Of a stretch of DNA of 64,000 bases, positions 1 through 9,111 are shown in pieces. This stretch comes from Pseudomonadota bacterium. Its GTDB lineage: Bacteria; Pseudomonadota; Gammaproteobacteria; Steroidobacterales; Steroidobacteraceae. The notes under the pieces are model-generated. The model was not told the DNA's origin. It did not search any database and worked only from the letters and a program-made list of their open reading frames with translations. Each line of letters opens with the position of its first letter. Positions within the stretch are counted from its first letter, which is position 1. The stretch spans positions 1-64,000 of the forward strand of contig JAEYUC010000068.1 of assembly GCA_023433705.1 (NCBI GenBank). Reading direction: 5' to 3'. A program made the position numbers and the translations under genes.

Positions 1-2132
1 TCCTGTTCCTCGGCACGTTCCGCGCCACGTTGATTCCGGCCGTCACGATCCCGGTTTCGATCGTGGCCGCGGGCATCGTCATGCTGATGCTCGATTACTC
101 GATCAACACGCTCACGATGCTGGGCGCCGTGCTCGCGATCGGCCTCGTGGTCGACGACGCGATCGTGGTGCTCGAGAACATCGTGCGGCGCATCGAGGGT
201 GGCGAGCCCGCGGCGCTCGCATCGATCAACGGCGCGCACGAGATCGGCTTCGCGGTGATCGCGACGACGCTGGTCCTCATGGCGGTGTTCGTCCCCGTGT
301 CCTTCATGACCGGCGACACGGGCCGTCTGTTCGGCGAATTCGGCGTGACCGTGGCCGCCGCCGTCGGTTTCTCGGCCTTCGTCGCGTTGAGCCTGACCCC
401 GATGATGACGGCCAAGCTGTTCGCGAACGGCATGCCCAAGTCGCGCATGGCGGGCGGCATCGATCGCGCATTCCACAACCTCGACGGCAAGTACGCCGCC
501 GCGTTGCGCCGCGCGCTCGTGGGGCGCGGGCCGCTGTACATCGTCGGCGGCGCGATGGGCCTGTTCGGCCTGCTGCTCATGCTGCTGGTCGTTGGCTGGC
601 CGTTCTTGGGACTGCGCATCCCCAGCGAACTCGCGCCGATCGAAGACCGCGCGTTCGTACGCATCTTCATCACCGCGCCCGAAGGGTCGAGCATTCATTA
701 CCTCGATCGGCAGCTCCGGCAGGTCGAGGCCATCGCGATGGACGAGGTGGAGCGCGGCAATGCCAAGCGCGTGAACGCGCGCAGCGGCGGTTTCGGCCGC
801 AACGCGGATTCGAACACGGGCATCGTTTTCATGCCGCTCAATCTCTGGGACGTGCGCGAGGAGAGCGCCGCCGAGATCGTCGATCGGTTGCGGCTGCGCA
901 CGCAGGACATCTCGGGCGCGCGCGTGAACGTCAACCAGGGCGGCTCGCCGCTCACGCGCAACAGCACCCGTCCCCTGGCCATCGCGCTGGGCGGCGGTGA
1001 CTACGAGGAAATCGTGAAGTGGCGCGACAAGATCATGCAGCGAGTCGCCGCCGAGAATCCGCGCATCCTCAATCTCGAATCCGACTACCTCGAGCGCCAG
1101 CCACGCGTCATCGTGCAGATCGACCGCAACAAGGCGGCCGATCTCGGAGTTTCGCTGCAGACCGTGGGCCGCACGCTCGAGACCATGCTGGGCTCGCGCA
1201 TCGTCACCACCTTCGAGCGGGCGGGCGAGGAGTACGACGTGCTGTTGCAGGCGCGCACCGAGCAGCGTGCTTCGGTCGGCGACCTCGACAATCTCTACGT
1301 GCGTTCGGACAAGAGCGACGACCTGATACCCCTCTCGGCGCTGGTACGCATCGAGGAACGAGCCGGACCCATGGAGCTGCGCCGCACCGACCGCATGCGC
1401 GCCATCGAGCTCGCCGGTTCACTCGCGCCCGGTTACACGCTGGGCGAGGCCGTCGAATACATGGAGCAGGTGATCCGCGAGGAGGCCCCGGCCGCGCAGA
1501 TCATCTACAACGGCGAGACCTACCAGATGAAGAAGTCGGGCGACCAGTTGTGGATCACCTTCGCCTTCGCGCTGCTGGTGGTGTACCTGGTGCTCGCGGC
1601 GCAGTTCGAGAGCTTCATCCACCCGATCGTCATTCTCGTGACCGTCCCGCTCGCGCTCACGGGCGCGCTCGTCGGCCTGTTCCTGTTCAACTCGACCATC
1701 AACATCTTCAGCCAGATCGGCTGCATCATGCTGATCGGCATCGCCTGCAAGAACGGCATCCTGATCGTCGAGTTCGCGAACCAGCTGCGTGACCGGGGCG
1801 TGGAATTCGTCGATGCCGTCATCCAGTCGTCGGCCACGCGACTGCGCCCGGTGCTCATGACCAGCCTGTGCACGGCCTTCGGCGCCGTGCCGCTCATGCT
1901 GGCTCACGGCGCGGGCGCGGAGAGCCGCGAGTCGATCGGCGCCACGGTGTTCTTCGGCACCATCGTCTCGCTGGGCATGACCTTGTACGTCGTGCCGTCG
2001 CTGTACCTGCTGATCGCGCGCAACACCCGTTCGCCCGAGTACATGTCGCGCCTCATCGATGGATTGCTGGGCAAACGCGAGCCCCGTGTCGCGGCGCCAA
2101 CGGCGGCCCGGGCGAGTCAGGAAGCGAATTGA
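1..2132 (+). CDS. RND efflux pump inner-membrane subunit, HAE1/AcrB type (5' end missing)
   Basis: C-terminal two thirds of a proton-driven resistance-nodulation-division exporter. The reading frame is open from base 3 to the window edge, so the true start lies upstream. Counting from the TTG at 30, the paired aspartates of transmembrane helix 4 are at residues 42-43 (VDDAIVVLEN), and the helix-10 lysine lies in KNGILIVEFA near residue 570; together these are the AcrB-type proton relay. Between them is one large periplasmic domain (about residues 200-510) flanked by membrane helices. The membrane-fusion partner and any outer-membrane channel would be upstream, outside the window. Substrate cannot be read from sequence. 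Confidence 0.95.
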   Translation, partial: LFLGTFRATLIPAVTIPVSIVAAGIVMLMLDYSINTLTMLGAVLAIGLVVDDAIVVLENIVRRIEGGEPAALASINGAHEIGFAVIATTLVLMAVFVPVSFMTGDTGRLFGEFGVTVAAAVGFSAFVALSLTPMMTAKLFANGMPKSRMAGGIDRAFHNLDGKYAAALRRALVGRGPLYIVGGAMGLFGLLLMLLVVGWPFLGLRIPSELAPIEDRAFVRIFITAPEGSSIHYLDRQLRQVEAIAMDEVERGNAKRVNARSGGFGRNADSNTGIVFMPLNLWDVREESAAEIVDRLRLRTQDISGARVNVNQGGSPLTRNSTRPLAIALGGGDYEEIVKWRDKIMQRVAAENPRILNLESDYLERQPRVIVQIDRNKAADLGVSLQTVGRTLETMLGSRIVTTFERAGEEYDVLLQARTEQRASVGDLDNLYVRSDKSDDLIPLSALVRIEERAGPMELRRTDRMRAIELAGSLAPGYTLGEAVEYMEQVIREEAPAAQIIYNGETYQMKKSGDQLWITFAFALLVVYLVLAAQFESFIHPIVILVTVPLALTGALVGLFLFNSTINIFSQIGCIMLIGIACKNGILIVEFANQLRDRGVEFVDAVIQSSATRLRPVLMTSLCTAFGAVPLMLAHGAGAESRESIGATVFFGTIVSLGMTLYVVPSLYLLIARNTRSPEYMSRLIDGLLGKREPRVAAPTAARASQEAN

Positions 2133-2339
2133 CGCGAACTTGCCGGCATCTCGCCGCCAGGCGTGCGCAACGGGCGCGATCCTTTTGACATAAAGGCGGC
2201 CGGGCGACAGGCGCGCTGTCAACCGCTCGCGCGCACCTCAACCTCTTGATTTAACTGGGGTAAAAGTCCGTCCGGGGAGGCCTCCGGGAGGGTCGCTGGT
2301 AAACTTTGCCTCCGACGAATCCCGTTCACGTGTGTCCTC

Positions 2340-3863
2340 ATGGCCCAGTCCCCTTACAAGCAGCTCGAGCAGGAATGGAAACGCCTGCACGCCCTCCGAG
2401 GCGCGATGGCGGTGCTGCGCTGGGACGCCGCCGTGATGATGCCGAGGGGCAGCGCCGATGTGCGCGGCGAGCAACTCGCGACGCTCGAAACCGAATACCA
2501 CGCGCTCGTGACCGCGCCGCGGATCACGCGCCTGCTCGATCGCGCGCAGGCCAACACGGCAAGCCTGCGCGACTGGCAGATCGCGAACCTCCATGAGATG
2601 CGGCGGCAACGCGACTTCGCGATCGCCACGCCGGTGGCGCTGGTCTCGCGTCTCGCCAAGGCCGCCTCCAAGGCCGAAGCGAAGTGGCTGCAGGCTCGCG
2701 AGACCGGCAAGTTCGAGGACTTCGCGCCCCACCTCGAGGAGGTCGTGAACCTCGTGCGCGACAAGGCGCAGCTCCTGGCGCAGGCCCGCAACCTGACTCC
2801 CTACGATGCGCTGGTCGACGAGTTCAGCCCGGGTCTCACCGCCGCCGAGATCGACGCGATCTTCAAGGGGCTCGGGCGACGTCTGCCCGGCATGATCCGC
2901 GAGGTACTCGCGCGGCAGGAGTCCCGGCCGGTATTGCCGATCACGGGCAAGTTCAGCGTCGCGAAGCAGCGCGCATTGGCCGTCGAGATCATGAAGGCGA
3001 TCGGCTTCCCGTTCGATCGCGGTCGTCTCGACGAGAGCGAACACCCGTTCACCGAAGGCGTGCCGGGAGACGTGCGGGTCACGACTCGCTTCGATTCCGC
3101 CGATCCGTTCTCGGGCCTGCTCGGCGCGATCCACGAGACCGGCCACGCGATGTACGACGTCGGGCTGCCGGCCGAATTCGCGGACCAGCCGGTCGGGCGC
3201 GACCGCGGCATGGCGCTCGAAGAGAGCCAGTCGCTGCTCATGGAAATGATCGTGAGCCGCAGCCGGCCGTTCGTGACCTACCTCAGGCCCCTGCTCGAGA
3301 AGCACCTCGGCGTCTCCGGCCCTGAGTGGTCGGAAGAAAATCTCTACGCGCACCTCACGCGGGTGAAGCGCGGACCCATCCGCGTCGACGCGGACGAGCT
3401 CACCTACACCCAACACATCCAGCTCCGTTACGAGCTCGAGAACCAGCTCCTGTCCGGCGAGCTCGCGGTGCGCAACCTCCGCGACGCCTGGAATTCCAGC
3501 ATGGAGATGCGCCTCGGCGTGAAGCCGCAGTCGGACCTGGAGGGCGTGCTGCAGGACGTGCACTGGGCCGTCGGATCCTTTGGTTACTTCCCGTCCTACG
3601 CGCTGGGCGCGGTGATCGCGGCGCAGTTCCACGAGGCGATGCGGACGGCGGTGCCGGAGCTCGACGCGCAGATCGCGCGTGGCGAGTTCGCGGGCCTGAT
3701 CGGCTGGCTGCGCGAGCACGTCCATAGCCGCGGCGCGAGCGTGAGCGCGCAGGACCTCATCAAGCAGGCCACGGGCAAGCCGTTGTCGGCGGCCTCGGCG
3801 CTGCGTTACCTCGAATCCAAGTACCTCGAGCCCGAAACGGTTCTCGGCAGCGCCGCGGCATGA
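2340..3863 (+). CDS. M32 family carboxypeptidase (carboxypeptidase Taq type)
   Basis: Cytoplasmic zinc carboxypeptidase of 507 residues, the usual length for the M32 family. The zinc motif HETGH is at residues 265-269, followed by the family's EESQSLLME segment about 25 residues later, which supplies the third (Glu) ligand. M32 enzymes remove C-terminal residues from peptides, with proline usually resisted. The stop overlaps the next gene by 4 nt (ATGA), so the two are probably translationally coupled. A TAAACT hexamer at 2300-2305 could be the -10 element, giving a leader of about 28 nt. No signal peptide is visible. Confidence 0.95.
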   Translation: MAQSPYKQLEQEWKRLHALRGAMAVLRWDAAVMMPRGSADVRGEQLATLETEYHALVTAPRITRLLDRAQANTASLRDWQIANLHEMRRQRDFAIATPVALVSRLAKAASKAEAKWLQARETGKFEDFAPHLEEVVNLVRDKAQLLAQARNLTPYDALVDEFSPGLTAAEIDAIFKGLGRRLPGMIREVLARQESRPVLPITGKFSVAKQRALAVEIMKAIGFPFDRGRLDESEHPFTEGVPGDVRVTTRFDSADPFSGLLGAIHETGHAMYDVGLPAEFADQPVGRDRGMALEESQSLLMEMIVSRSRPFVTYLRPLLEKHLGVSGPEWSEENLYAHLTRVKRGPIRVDADELTYTQHIQLRYELENQLLSGELAVRNLRDAWNSSMEMRLGVKPQSDLEGVLQDVHWAVGSFGYFPSYALGAVIAAQFHEAMRTAVPELDAQIARGEFAGLIGWLREHVHSRGASVSAQDLIKQATGKPLSAASALRYLESKYLEPETVLGSAAA

Positions 3864-4648
3864 CCGTGGAGGCCAGGGGGCTGTTCGGCGACTGGCGCGG
3901 GTACGCGCTCGTCGGCCTCACCGCGCTGTTCGCGATCGGCGCGCTGGTCGCGCCAGCGATGCCGCAGCCGCTGGCCTATCACGCCTTCGCCGACGGGCGG
4001 ACGCTCTGGAGCGTCGCGAACTTCCTGAACGTCGGATCCAATCTGCCGTTCCTCCTCGCGGGCGGCCTTGGCCTCGTTCTGATCTGGCGAGGCGGCGGGC
4101 ATTTCCGGGATGCGCGCGAGAAGCTGCCGTACATGGTGTTTTTCGTCGGGGCGGCGATCACCTGTTTCGGCTCGTCCTACTACCACCTGGCCCCCGACAA
4201 TCCGCGCCTGGTCTGGGATCGCCTGCCGATGACGCTGGGATTCACCGGGCTGGTCGCCGCCGCGGTCGTCGAACGAGTCGATCTCAAGCTGGGCCTGCGC
4301 ATCCTGTGGCCCATGCAGCTGATCGGGGTCGCGACCGTCGTCTACTGGGCGTTGACCGAGCGGGCGGGGGCGGGCAACGTGATCCCCTACGCGGCCTTCC
4401 AGTTCTGGTCCATCGCAATGATCGTGCTGCTGATATCCGCGTTCCCGGCCAGGCGTTACACACATGGCGGGCTGCTCGCCTGGGCGGCGGTGTGGTACTT
4501 CCTCGCGAAAGTTTTCGAGGCCTTCGATGCGCAGGTCTACGGCCTGCTGGGTGGGACCCTGAGCGGGCACAGCATCAAACACGTCCTGGCTTCGTTCGCG
4601 GTGCTCGCGGTCGTGTGGCAGCTGCACGTGCGCCGGCCGCTTCCTTAG
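3860..4648 (+). CDS. Ceramidase-like seven-helix membrane hydrolase
   Basis: Polytopic membrane protein of 262 residues with about seven hydrophobic segments. The conserved polar residues match the alkaline ceramidase/CREST superfamily, whose members are zinc amidohydrolases in the membrane: SSYYHLAPDN with H109, D120 in the following WDRLP, and two histidines in HSIKH near the C-terminus. It starts inside the M32 stop codon (ATGA). Substrate is unknown; bacterial members are often annotated only as ceramidase domain or hypothetical membrane proteins. The superfamily call rests on residue spacing, not on a search. Confidence 0.7.
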   Translation: MTVEARGLFGDWRGYALVGLTALFAIGALVAPAMPQPLAYHAFADGRTLWSVANFLNVGSNLPFLLAGGLGLVLIWRGGGHFRDAREKLPYMVFFVGAAITCFGSSYYHLAPDNPRLVWDRLPMTLGFTGLVAAAVVERVDLKLGLRILWPMQLIGVATVVYWALTERAGAGNVIPYAAFQFWSIAMIVLLISAFPARRYTHGGLLAWAAVWYFLAKVFEAFDAQVYGLLGGTLSGHSIKHVLASFAVLAVVWQLHVRRPLP

Positions 4649-4651
4649 AAT
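4646..4651 (+). promoter_or_regulatory. Candidate -10 hexamer of ttcA
   Basis: TAGAAT ends 9 nt before the ttcA ATG at 4661 and there is no purine-rich ribosome binding site between them, so a transcript starting about 7 nt after the hexamer would be nearly leaderless. Confidence 0.4.
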
Positions 4652-4660
4652 CCGGCACGC

Positions 4661-5488
4661 ATGAACGCGTCTCCCGATTCCATCCCCGCCCTCGATCCCG
4701 CCTGGCCTTCGCAGACCGCGAAGAAGCTCGGCGCGCACCTGCGCGGGCTGGTCGGCAAGGCCATCGAGGACTACGGGATGATCGCCGAGGGCGACCGGGT
4801 CATGGTGTGCCTGTCGGGCGGCAAGGACTCGTACACGCTGCTCGACATCCTGATGTCGCTGAAGAGAAGCGCGCCGATCGACTTCGATCTCGTCGCGGTG
4901 AACCTCGACCAGAAGCAGCCGGATTTTCCCGAAGAGGTGTTGCCAAACTACCTGCGCGGCCTCGGCGTGCCATTCCACGTCATCGAGCAGGACACGTACA
5001 GCGTGGTCAAGCGCGTCATCCCGGAAGGAAAGACGATGTGCGGCCTGTGCTCGCGTCTGCGGCGCGGAGCGTTGTACCGCTGGGCCTCCGAGAACGGCAT
5101 CACCAAGATCGCTCTCGGGCACCACCGCGACGATATCGTCGAGACGCTGTTCCTCAACATGTTCTTCGGCGGCCGCCTCAAGGCCATGGCTCCGAAGCTG
5201 CTCTCCGAGGACGGCAAACACATCGTCATCCGTCCGCTCGCGTACGTCGCGGAATCGCAGATCGAACGCTACGCGCGCGCGCGGCAGTTCCCCATCATTC
5301 CCTGCAAGCTGTGCGGGTCGCAGGACAACGCGCAGCGCAAGGAGGTCAAACGGATGCTGACGGAATGGGAAAAGCAGTACCCCGGCCGCACCGAATCCAT
5401 CTTCTCCGCGCTGCGCAACGTTTCACCCGAGCACCTGGCCGATCCCCGGAGCTTCGATTTCTCGCGACTCGATGCCGAACGACGATAA
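4661..5488 (+). CDS. ttcA: tRNA 2-thiocytidine biosynthesis protein TtcA
   Basis: ATP-dependent thiolase that makes 2-thiocytidine at tRNA position 32. The PP-loop SGGKDS is at residues 52-57. C127 and C130 (CGLC) and a later CKLC pair near residue 220 match the [4Fe-4S] cysteine arrangement of TtcA; the product is 275 residues, typical for the family. No ribosome binding site is evident. The last 17 nt overlap the start of the phosphatase/ADP-ribosylhydrolase gene, suggesting cotranscription, although no functional link is obvious. Confidence 0.96.
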   Translation: MNASPDSIPALDPAWPSQTAKKLGAHLRGLVGKAIEDYGMIAEGDRVMVCLSGGKDSYTLLDILMSLKRSAPIDFDLVAVNLDQKQPDFPEEVLPNYLRGLGVPFHVIEQDTYSVVKRVIPEGKTMCGLCSRLRRGALYRWASENGITKIALGHHRDDIVETLFLNMFFGGRLKAMAPKLLSEDGKHIVIRPLAYVAESQIERYARARQFPIIPCKLCGSQDNAQRKEVKRMLTEWEKQYPGRTESIFSALRNVSPEHLADPRSFDFSRLDAERR

Positions 5489-6956
5489 ACCCATCATCAA
5501 GCCGGTCGACGAGGCGTATTGGGTGATCGAGGGCCGGCTGCTCGCCGGCTGTTATCCCGGAGGCAAGCGTCCACAGGACGTCGAGCGGCGGCTCGGCGCG
5601 TTGCTCGACGCCGGCTTCGACGCGTTCATCGACCTGACCGAGCCGGGCGAGCTGCCGCCCTACCAGCTCTATCTACCCGGGCACGTGCGTTACGCGCGCA
5701 AGCCGATCCCCGATCACGGCGTGCCGCGCCAGGCGGCGCAGATGGGCGAGATCATGGCCGAGCTCGACGCGGCGCTCGCGGAAGGCCGGCGTGTCTACGT
5801 GCACTGTCGGGCCGGCATCGGCCGCACCGGCACGGTGATCGCGTGCCACCTGGTCGCGCGAGGGCTCGATGGCGATGCCGCGATCGCGGAGCTCAACGCC
5901 TTGTGGCTGGGCAGCGACCGCTCGGACACCTGGCCGGAAGTGCCGGAGACGGCCGAGCAGATCGAGTTCATTCGCGACTGGGCCGCGAACAGCCACGACG
6001 CGATCCAGGCTCCCGACGTGCTCGACGCGGCGCGCAGCCTGCGCGAGCGATACCAGGGAGCGCTCGTCGGGCTGGCGGTTGGCGACGCGCTCGCCGCGAA
6101 CACGCAGTTTCGCAAGCCGGGGACCTTCGCGCCCGTGGGCGACATCCTCGGCGGCGGACCCTTCGATCTGCCGCGCGGCGCCTGGACCGACGACACGGCG
6201 CTGGCGCTGCTGACGGCCGAGAGCCTGCTCGAGCGCGGCTTCGACGCACACGACCTCGTTGCGCGGTTCTCGCGCTGGCAGCGGGAGGGGTATGGAAGCG
6301 CCACCGGACAATGCGTGGGCATCTCGGCCAACGTGGCCCGGGCGCTGGCCGCCGCGCAGTACAAGGGGAAGCCGTTCGCCGGGTCGCACGATCCCCAGTC
6401 TCTCGACAAGGACCCACTCTCGCGCGTCGCGCCCATCGTGATGTACCACCTGGCGCAACCCGCCGAGGCCGTCGCCCGCGCGGTCGACGCCGCGCGCATC
6501 ACGGCGCAGGCGCCGGTGGTACTCGATTGCGTGCGGCTGCTGGCCGCGATGCTCCACCAGGCGCTGACGGGCAAGGACAAGGCCGCGGTCCTGCGGCCGC
6601 CGCGCGAGTTGTGGGCGACCAGCGGAACACGCCCCGAAGTGATGGGCATCTACGAGGGTTCCTACCAGCGGCGGACCGAGCAGGAGATCTCGGGCGGCGG
6701 AAACGCGGCCAGCGCACTCGAAGCCGCGCTCTGGGCCTTCCACCGCGGCGTGAATTTCCGGGATGGGGCCCTGCTGGCCGCGAACCTGGGGCGCGACTGC
6801 GACGTGGTGGCTGCGGTCTACGGGCAGCTCGCCGGGGCGAGCCTCGGCGTGAGCGCGATTCCCGGAATCTGGCGTAACAGCCTGATGAGGCAAGAAGTGG
6901 TCATCGACAGCGCCGACCGGCTCCTCGCCCACGCCCTCGTGACCCTCGGATCGTGA
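5472..6956 (+). CDS. Fusion of tyrosine/dual-specificity phosphatase and ADP-ribosylglycohydrolase
   Basis: Two catalytic domains in one 494-residue cytoplasmic chain. Residues about 1-175 are a cysteine phosphatase: the P-loop HCRAGIGRTG (CX5R) is near residue 111, preceded by a DHGVP loop that could carry the general acid. From about residue 195 a DraG/ARH-type domain begins (GALVGLAVGDALAANTQF), with the metal-binding TDDT near residue 240 and a second site GRDCDV near residue 440, where the family usually has GGDADT. This domain should hydrolyse ADP-ribose bonds with divalent metal. The start overlaps ttcA by 17 nt. Substrates of both domains are unknown. Confidence 0.88.
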   Translation: MPNDDKPIIKPVDEAYWVIEGRLLAGCYPGGKRPQDVERRLGALLDAGFDAFIDLTEPGELPPYQLYLPGHVRYARKPIPDHGVPRQAAQMGEIMAELDAALAEGRRVYVHCRAGIGRTGTVIACHLVARGLDGDAAIAELNALWLGSDRSDTWPEVPETAEQIEFIRDWAANSHDAIQAPDVLDAARSLRERYQGALVGLAVGDALAANTQFRKPGTFAPVGDILGGGPFDLPRGAWTDDTALALLTAESLLERGFDAHDLVARFSRWQREGYGSATGQCVGISANVARALAAAQYKGKPFAGSHDPQSLDKDPLSRVAPIVMYHLAQPAEAVARAVDAARITAQAPVVLDCVRLLAAMLHQALTGKDKAAVLRPPRELWATSGTRPEVMGIYEGSYQRRTEQEISGGGNAASALEAALWAFHRGVNFRDGALLAANLGRDCDVVAAVYGQLAGASLGVSAIPGIWRNSLMRQEVVIDSADRLLAHALVTLGS

Positions 6957-7000
6957 ATTCCGGCTGCCGCGGACCCGTTCCGCGTGGCGCGCGACTCGCT

Positions 7001-7006
7001 TAAAGT
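7001..7006 (+). promoter_or_regulatory. Candidate -10 hexamer of the metallopeptidase unit
   Basis: TAAAGT ends 7 nt before the ATG at 7014, the expected distance for a leaderless transcript; no ribosome binding site is seen. Confidence 0.4.
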
Positions 7007-7013
7007 CGCGGCC

Positions 7014-8060
7014 ATGACGTCAACGCGTACTCCCCGCGTCCGGCGGGCGGCGCGCTCCTGGACTCGCATGACAGACGAGCAATTGCTCGGCATGCGTTTC
7101 TGCGATCTGAAACTGAAGATCGAACGCACGCCGCTGGCGCGTCGCGTGCGGCGTCTGTACCGCGAACTCGACAAGCGTCAGATCAGTTTCCGTCCGCACG
7201 TGTGGCTCTCCGAGGAGTGGTTTTCACCCGACGGCGTGCCGGGCATCGCCGTGCCGTTCTACCTCGCGCACCCGCGGCTCGAACGCCTCGAGCGCCGCAT
7301 GATGCGCACCGTCGAAGGCGGCAGCGCCGAGAGCGCGATGCGTATCCTGCGTCACGAGGCCGGCCACGCCATCGACACCGCGTACCGGCTGCGGCGCCGC
7401 AAGAGCTGGCGCCAGGTCTTCGGGCCGGCGTCGTTGCCTTATCCGGACACATACCGTGCGCGGCCCGGCAGCCGGCGTTACGTGCAGCACCTCGGCGAGT
7501 GGTACGCGCAGTCGCATCCCTGCGAGGACTTCGCGGAGACCTTCGCCGTGTGGCTCAAGCCGAACTCCTCGTGGCGCCGTACGTACGCGCAGTGGCCGGC
7601 GTTCCACAAGCTCGAATTCGTGGATGAATTGCTGTCGAAGGTGCGCGACTCGAACGCGCCCGTGCGCAACCGCGCCGTCGTCGAGCCGCTGAGCGACAAC
7701 AAGCGCACGCTCGCCGATCACTACCGCCGCAAGCTCAAGCGTTACAGCATCTACCGCCGCACGGTCACGGATCACCTGCTCGAACGCATGTTCGCGAGCG
7801 AGCGGCCGAACGCGCACGCGCGCCGCGCGAGCACGTTCCTGCGCGCGCATTCGACCGCGCTCGTGAGCTCGGCAATGCGCGAGCTCGACGCCGAGCGTTA
7901 CAGCGTCGAGCAGATCCTGCGCATGATCCTCGAGCGCGCCGAGAAGCTGCACCTGTGGGTGCGCGGCAGCCGTCGCGACGCGCTCAAACACACTCGCTGG
8001 ATGCTCGTGTACCTCACGCGCCTGTACGCGCAGGGTGAAAGTCCGCGACTTTCGTTATGA
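7014..8060 (+). CDS. Putative zinc metallopeptidase linked to an ATP-grasp ligase
   Basis: A 348-residue protein with HEAGH at residues 114-118 and a downstream CEDFAETF segment (E175 the likely third zinc ligand). This is the layout I recall for the putative zinc-binding metallopeptidase family (Pfam Peptidase_Mx). There is no signal peptide or membrane segment; the N-terminus is basic. The C-terminal half (about 225-348) is Arg/Lys-rich and has no motif I recognise. Start ATG 7014 is preferred over a GTG at 6984 because a -10-like TAAAGT precedes it. The stop overlaps the ATP-grasp start by 4 nt, so the two are very likely made together. Confidence 0.75.
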   Translation: MTSTRTPRVRRAARSWTRMTDEQLLGMRFCDLKLKIERTPLARRVRRLYRELDKRQISFRPHVWLSEEWFSPDGVPGIAVPFYLAHPRLERLERRMMRTVEGGSAESAMRILRHEAGHAIDTAYRLRRRKSWRQVFGPASLPYPDTYRARPGSRRYVQHLGEWYAQSHPCEDFAETFAVWLKPNSSWRRTYAQWPAFHKLEFVDELLSKVRDSNAPVRNRAVVEPLSDNKRTLADHYRRKLKRYSIYRRTVTDHLLERMFASERPNAHARRASTFLRAHSTALVSSAMRELDAERYSVEQILRMILERAEKLHLWVRGSRRDALKHTRWMLVYLTRLYAQGESPRLSL

Positions 8061-9091
8061 AGCGACTGCGCACGCTGGTCGTGATGCACTCCACGCTGGT
8101 CCCGCCCGACAGTCTCGAAGGACACAGCGCCAAAGACATCGAAGAATGGCGCACCGAGTACGACGTCGTTTCGACGTTGAAGAAGTCGGGCCACGAGGTG
8201 CGCTGCCTCGGGATCTCCGACAGCGTTGAAGAACTCCGCGCCGTCATCGGCGAGTGGAAGCCCGAGATCGTCTTCAACCTGCTCGAGGAATTCGACGGCA
8301 TCGTCACCTACGACCAGCACGTGGTCGCGTTCCTCGAGCTGCTGCGCCAGCCGTACACCGGCTGCAATCCGCGCGGCCTGCTGCTCGCGCGAGACAAGCC
8401 GCTGTCGAAACAGCTGCTGAGTTATCACCGCATTCCATCGCCGCAGTTCGCCGTGTTCCGCCGCGGCATCAAGCTGCGGCTGCCGCGCAAGATCAAGTAT
8501 CCGCTGTTCGTGAAATCGACGACCGAGGACGCGTCGCTCGGCATATCGCAGGCCTCGATCGTGACCGACAAGGCGCAGCTCAAGCAGCGCATCGAGTTCG
8601 TGCACGACCAGGTGCAGACCGACGCGCTGGTCGAGGAGTACATCGAGGGCCGCGAGTTGTACGTCGGCGTGATGGGCAACGACCGGCTCACGCGACTGCC
8701 CGTATGGGAAATGAAATTCGGCTCGCTGGCCGAGACCTCGGCCGGCATCGCGACGCGCCGCGTGAAGTGGGACAAGAAGTACCAGAAGAAACACGGCATC
8801 GACACGTACGAGGCGAAGGAGCTTTCGCCCGCCGTCGTGGCGCGGCTCGACAAGTTGTCGCGGCGCGTCTATCGCAGCCTCGGATTGTCGGGCTGCGCGC
8901 GCATCGATTACCGCATGAACGCGGAAGGCCAGATCTACGTGATCGAGGCGAACCCGAACCCCAACCTCGCCGCGGAGGAAGACTTCGCGCAGTCCGCGAA
9001 GGCCGCGGGTGTGAGTTACCCCGAACTTCTGGAGAAACTCCTCACGCTCGGCACCGCTTATCAGGCAGAGTGGCGCGCCTACTATGGATGA
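8057..9091 (+). CDS. ATP-grasp ligase, D-Ala-D-Ala ligase-like
   Basis: A 344-residue ATP-grasp enzyme. The N-terminal domain (about 1-95) resembles the preATP-grasp fold, followed by the ATP-binding lid (KSTTEDASLGIS, about 153-165) and the magnesium site EANPNPNLAAEEDF near residue 295. In true D-alanine ligases the corresponding motif is close to NTxPGxT, so this is a divergent branch, probably joining an amine to an unidentified carboxylate. It begins inside the metallopeptidase stop codon and its own stop is followed after 20 nt by a lipoprotein gene. The partner genes suggest peptide-bond formation and cleavage acting on a common substrate, but that is inference. Confidence 0.85.
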   Translation: MKRLRTLVVMHSTLVPPDSLEGHSAKDIEEWRTEYDVVSTLKKSGHEVRCLGISDSVEELRAVIGEWKPEIVFNLLEEFDGIVTYDQHVVAFLELLRQPYTGCNPRGLLLARDKPLSKQLLSYHRIPSPQFAVFRRGIKLRLPRKIKYPLFVKSTTEDASLGISQASIVTDKAQLKQRIEFVHDQVQTDALVEEYIEGRELYVGVMGNDRLTRLPVWEMKFGSLAETSAGIATRRVKWDKKYQKKHGIDTYEAKELSPAVVARLDKLSRRVYRSLGLSGCARIDYRMNAEGQIYVIEANPNPNLAAEEDFAQSAKAAGVSYPELLEKLLTLGTAYQAEWRAYYG

Positions 9092-9111
9092 GCGCTAGAG
9101 GGGTGAACCGA

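Noticed and set aside
2276..2285. GGAGGCCTCC palindrome upstream of the M32 gene as an operator
   Set aside because: 10-bp GC palindrome without a regulator nearby; chance is likely in this composition.
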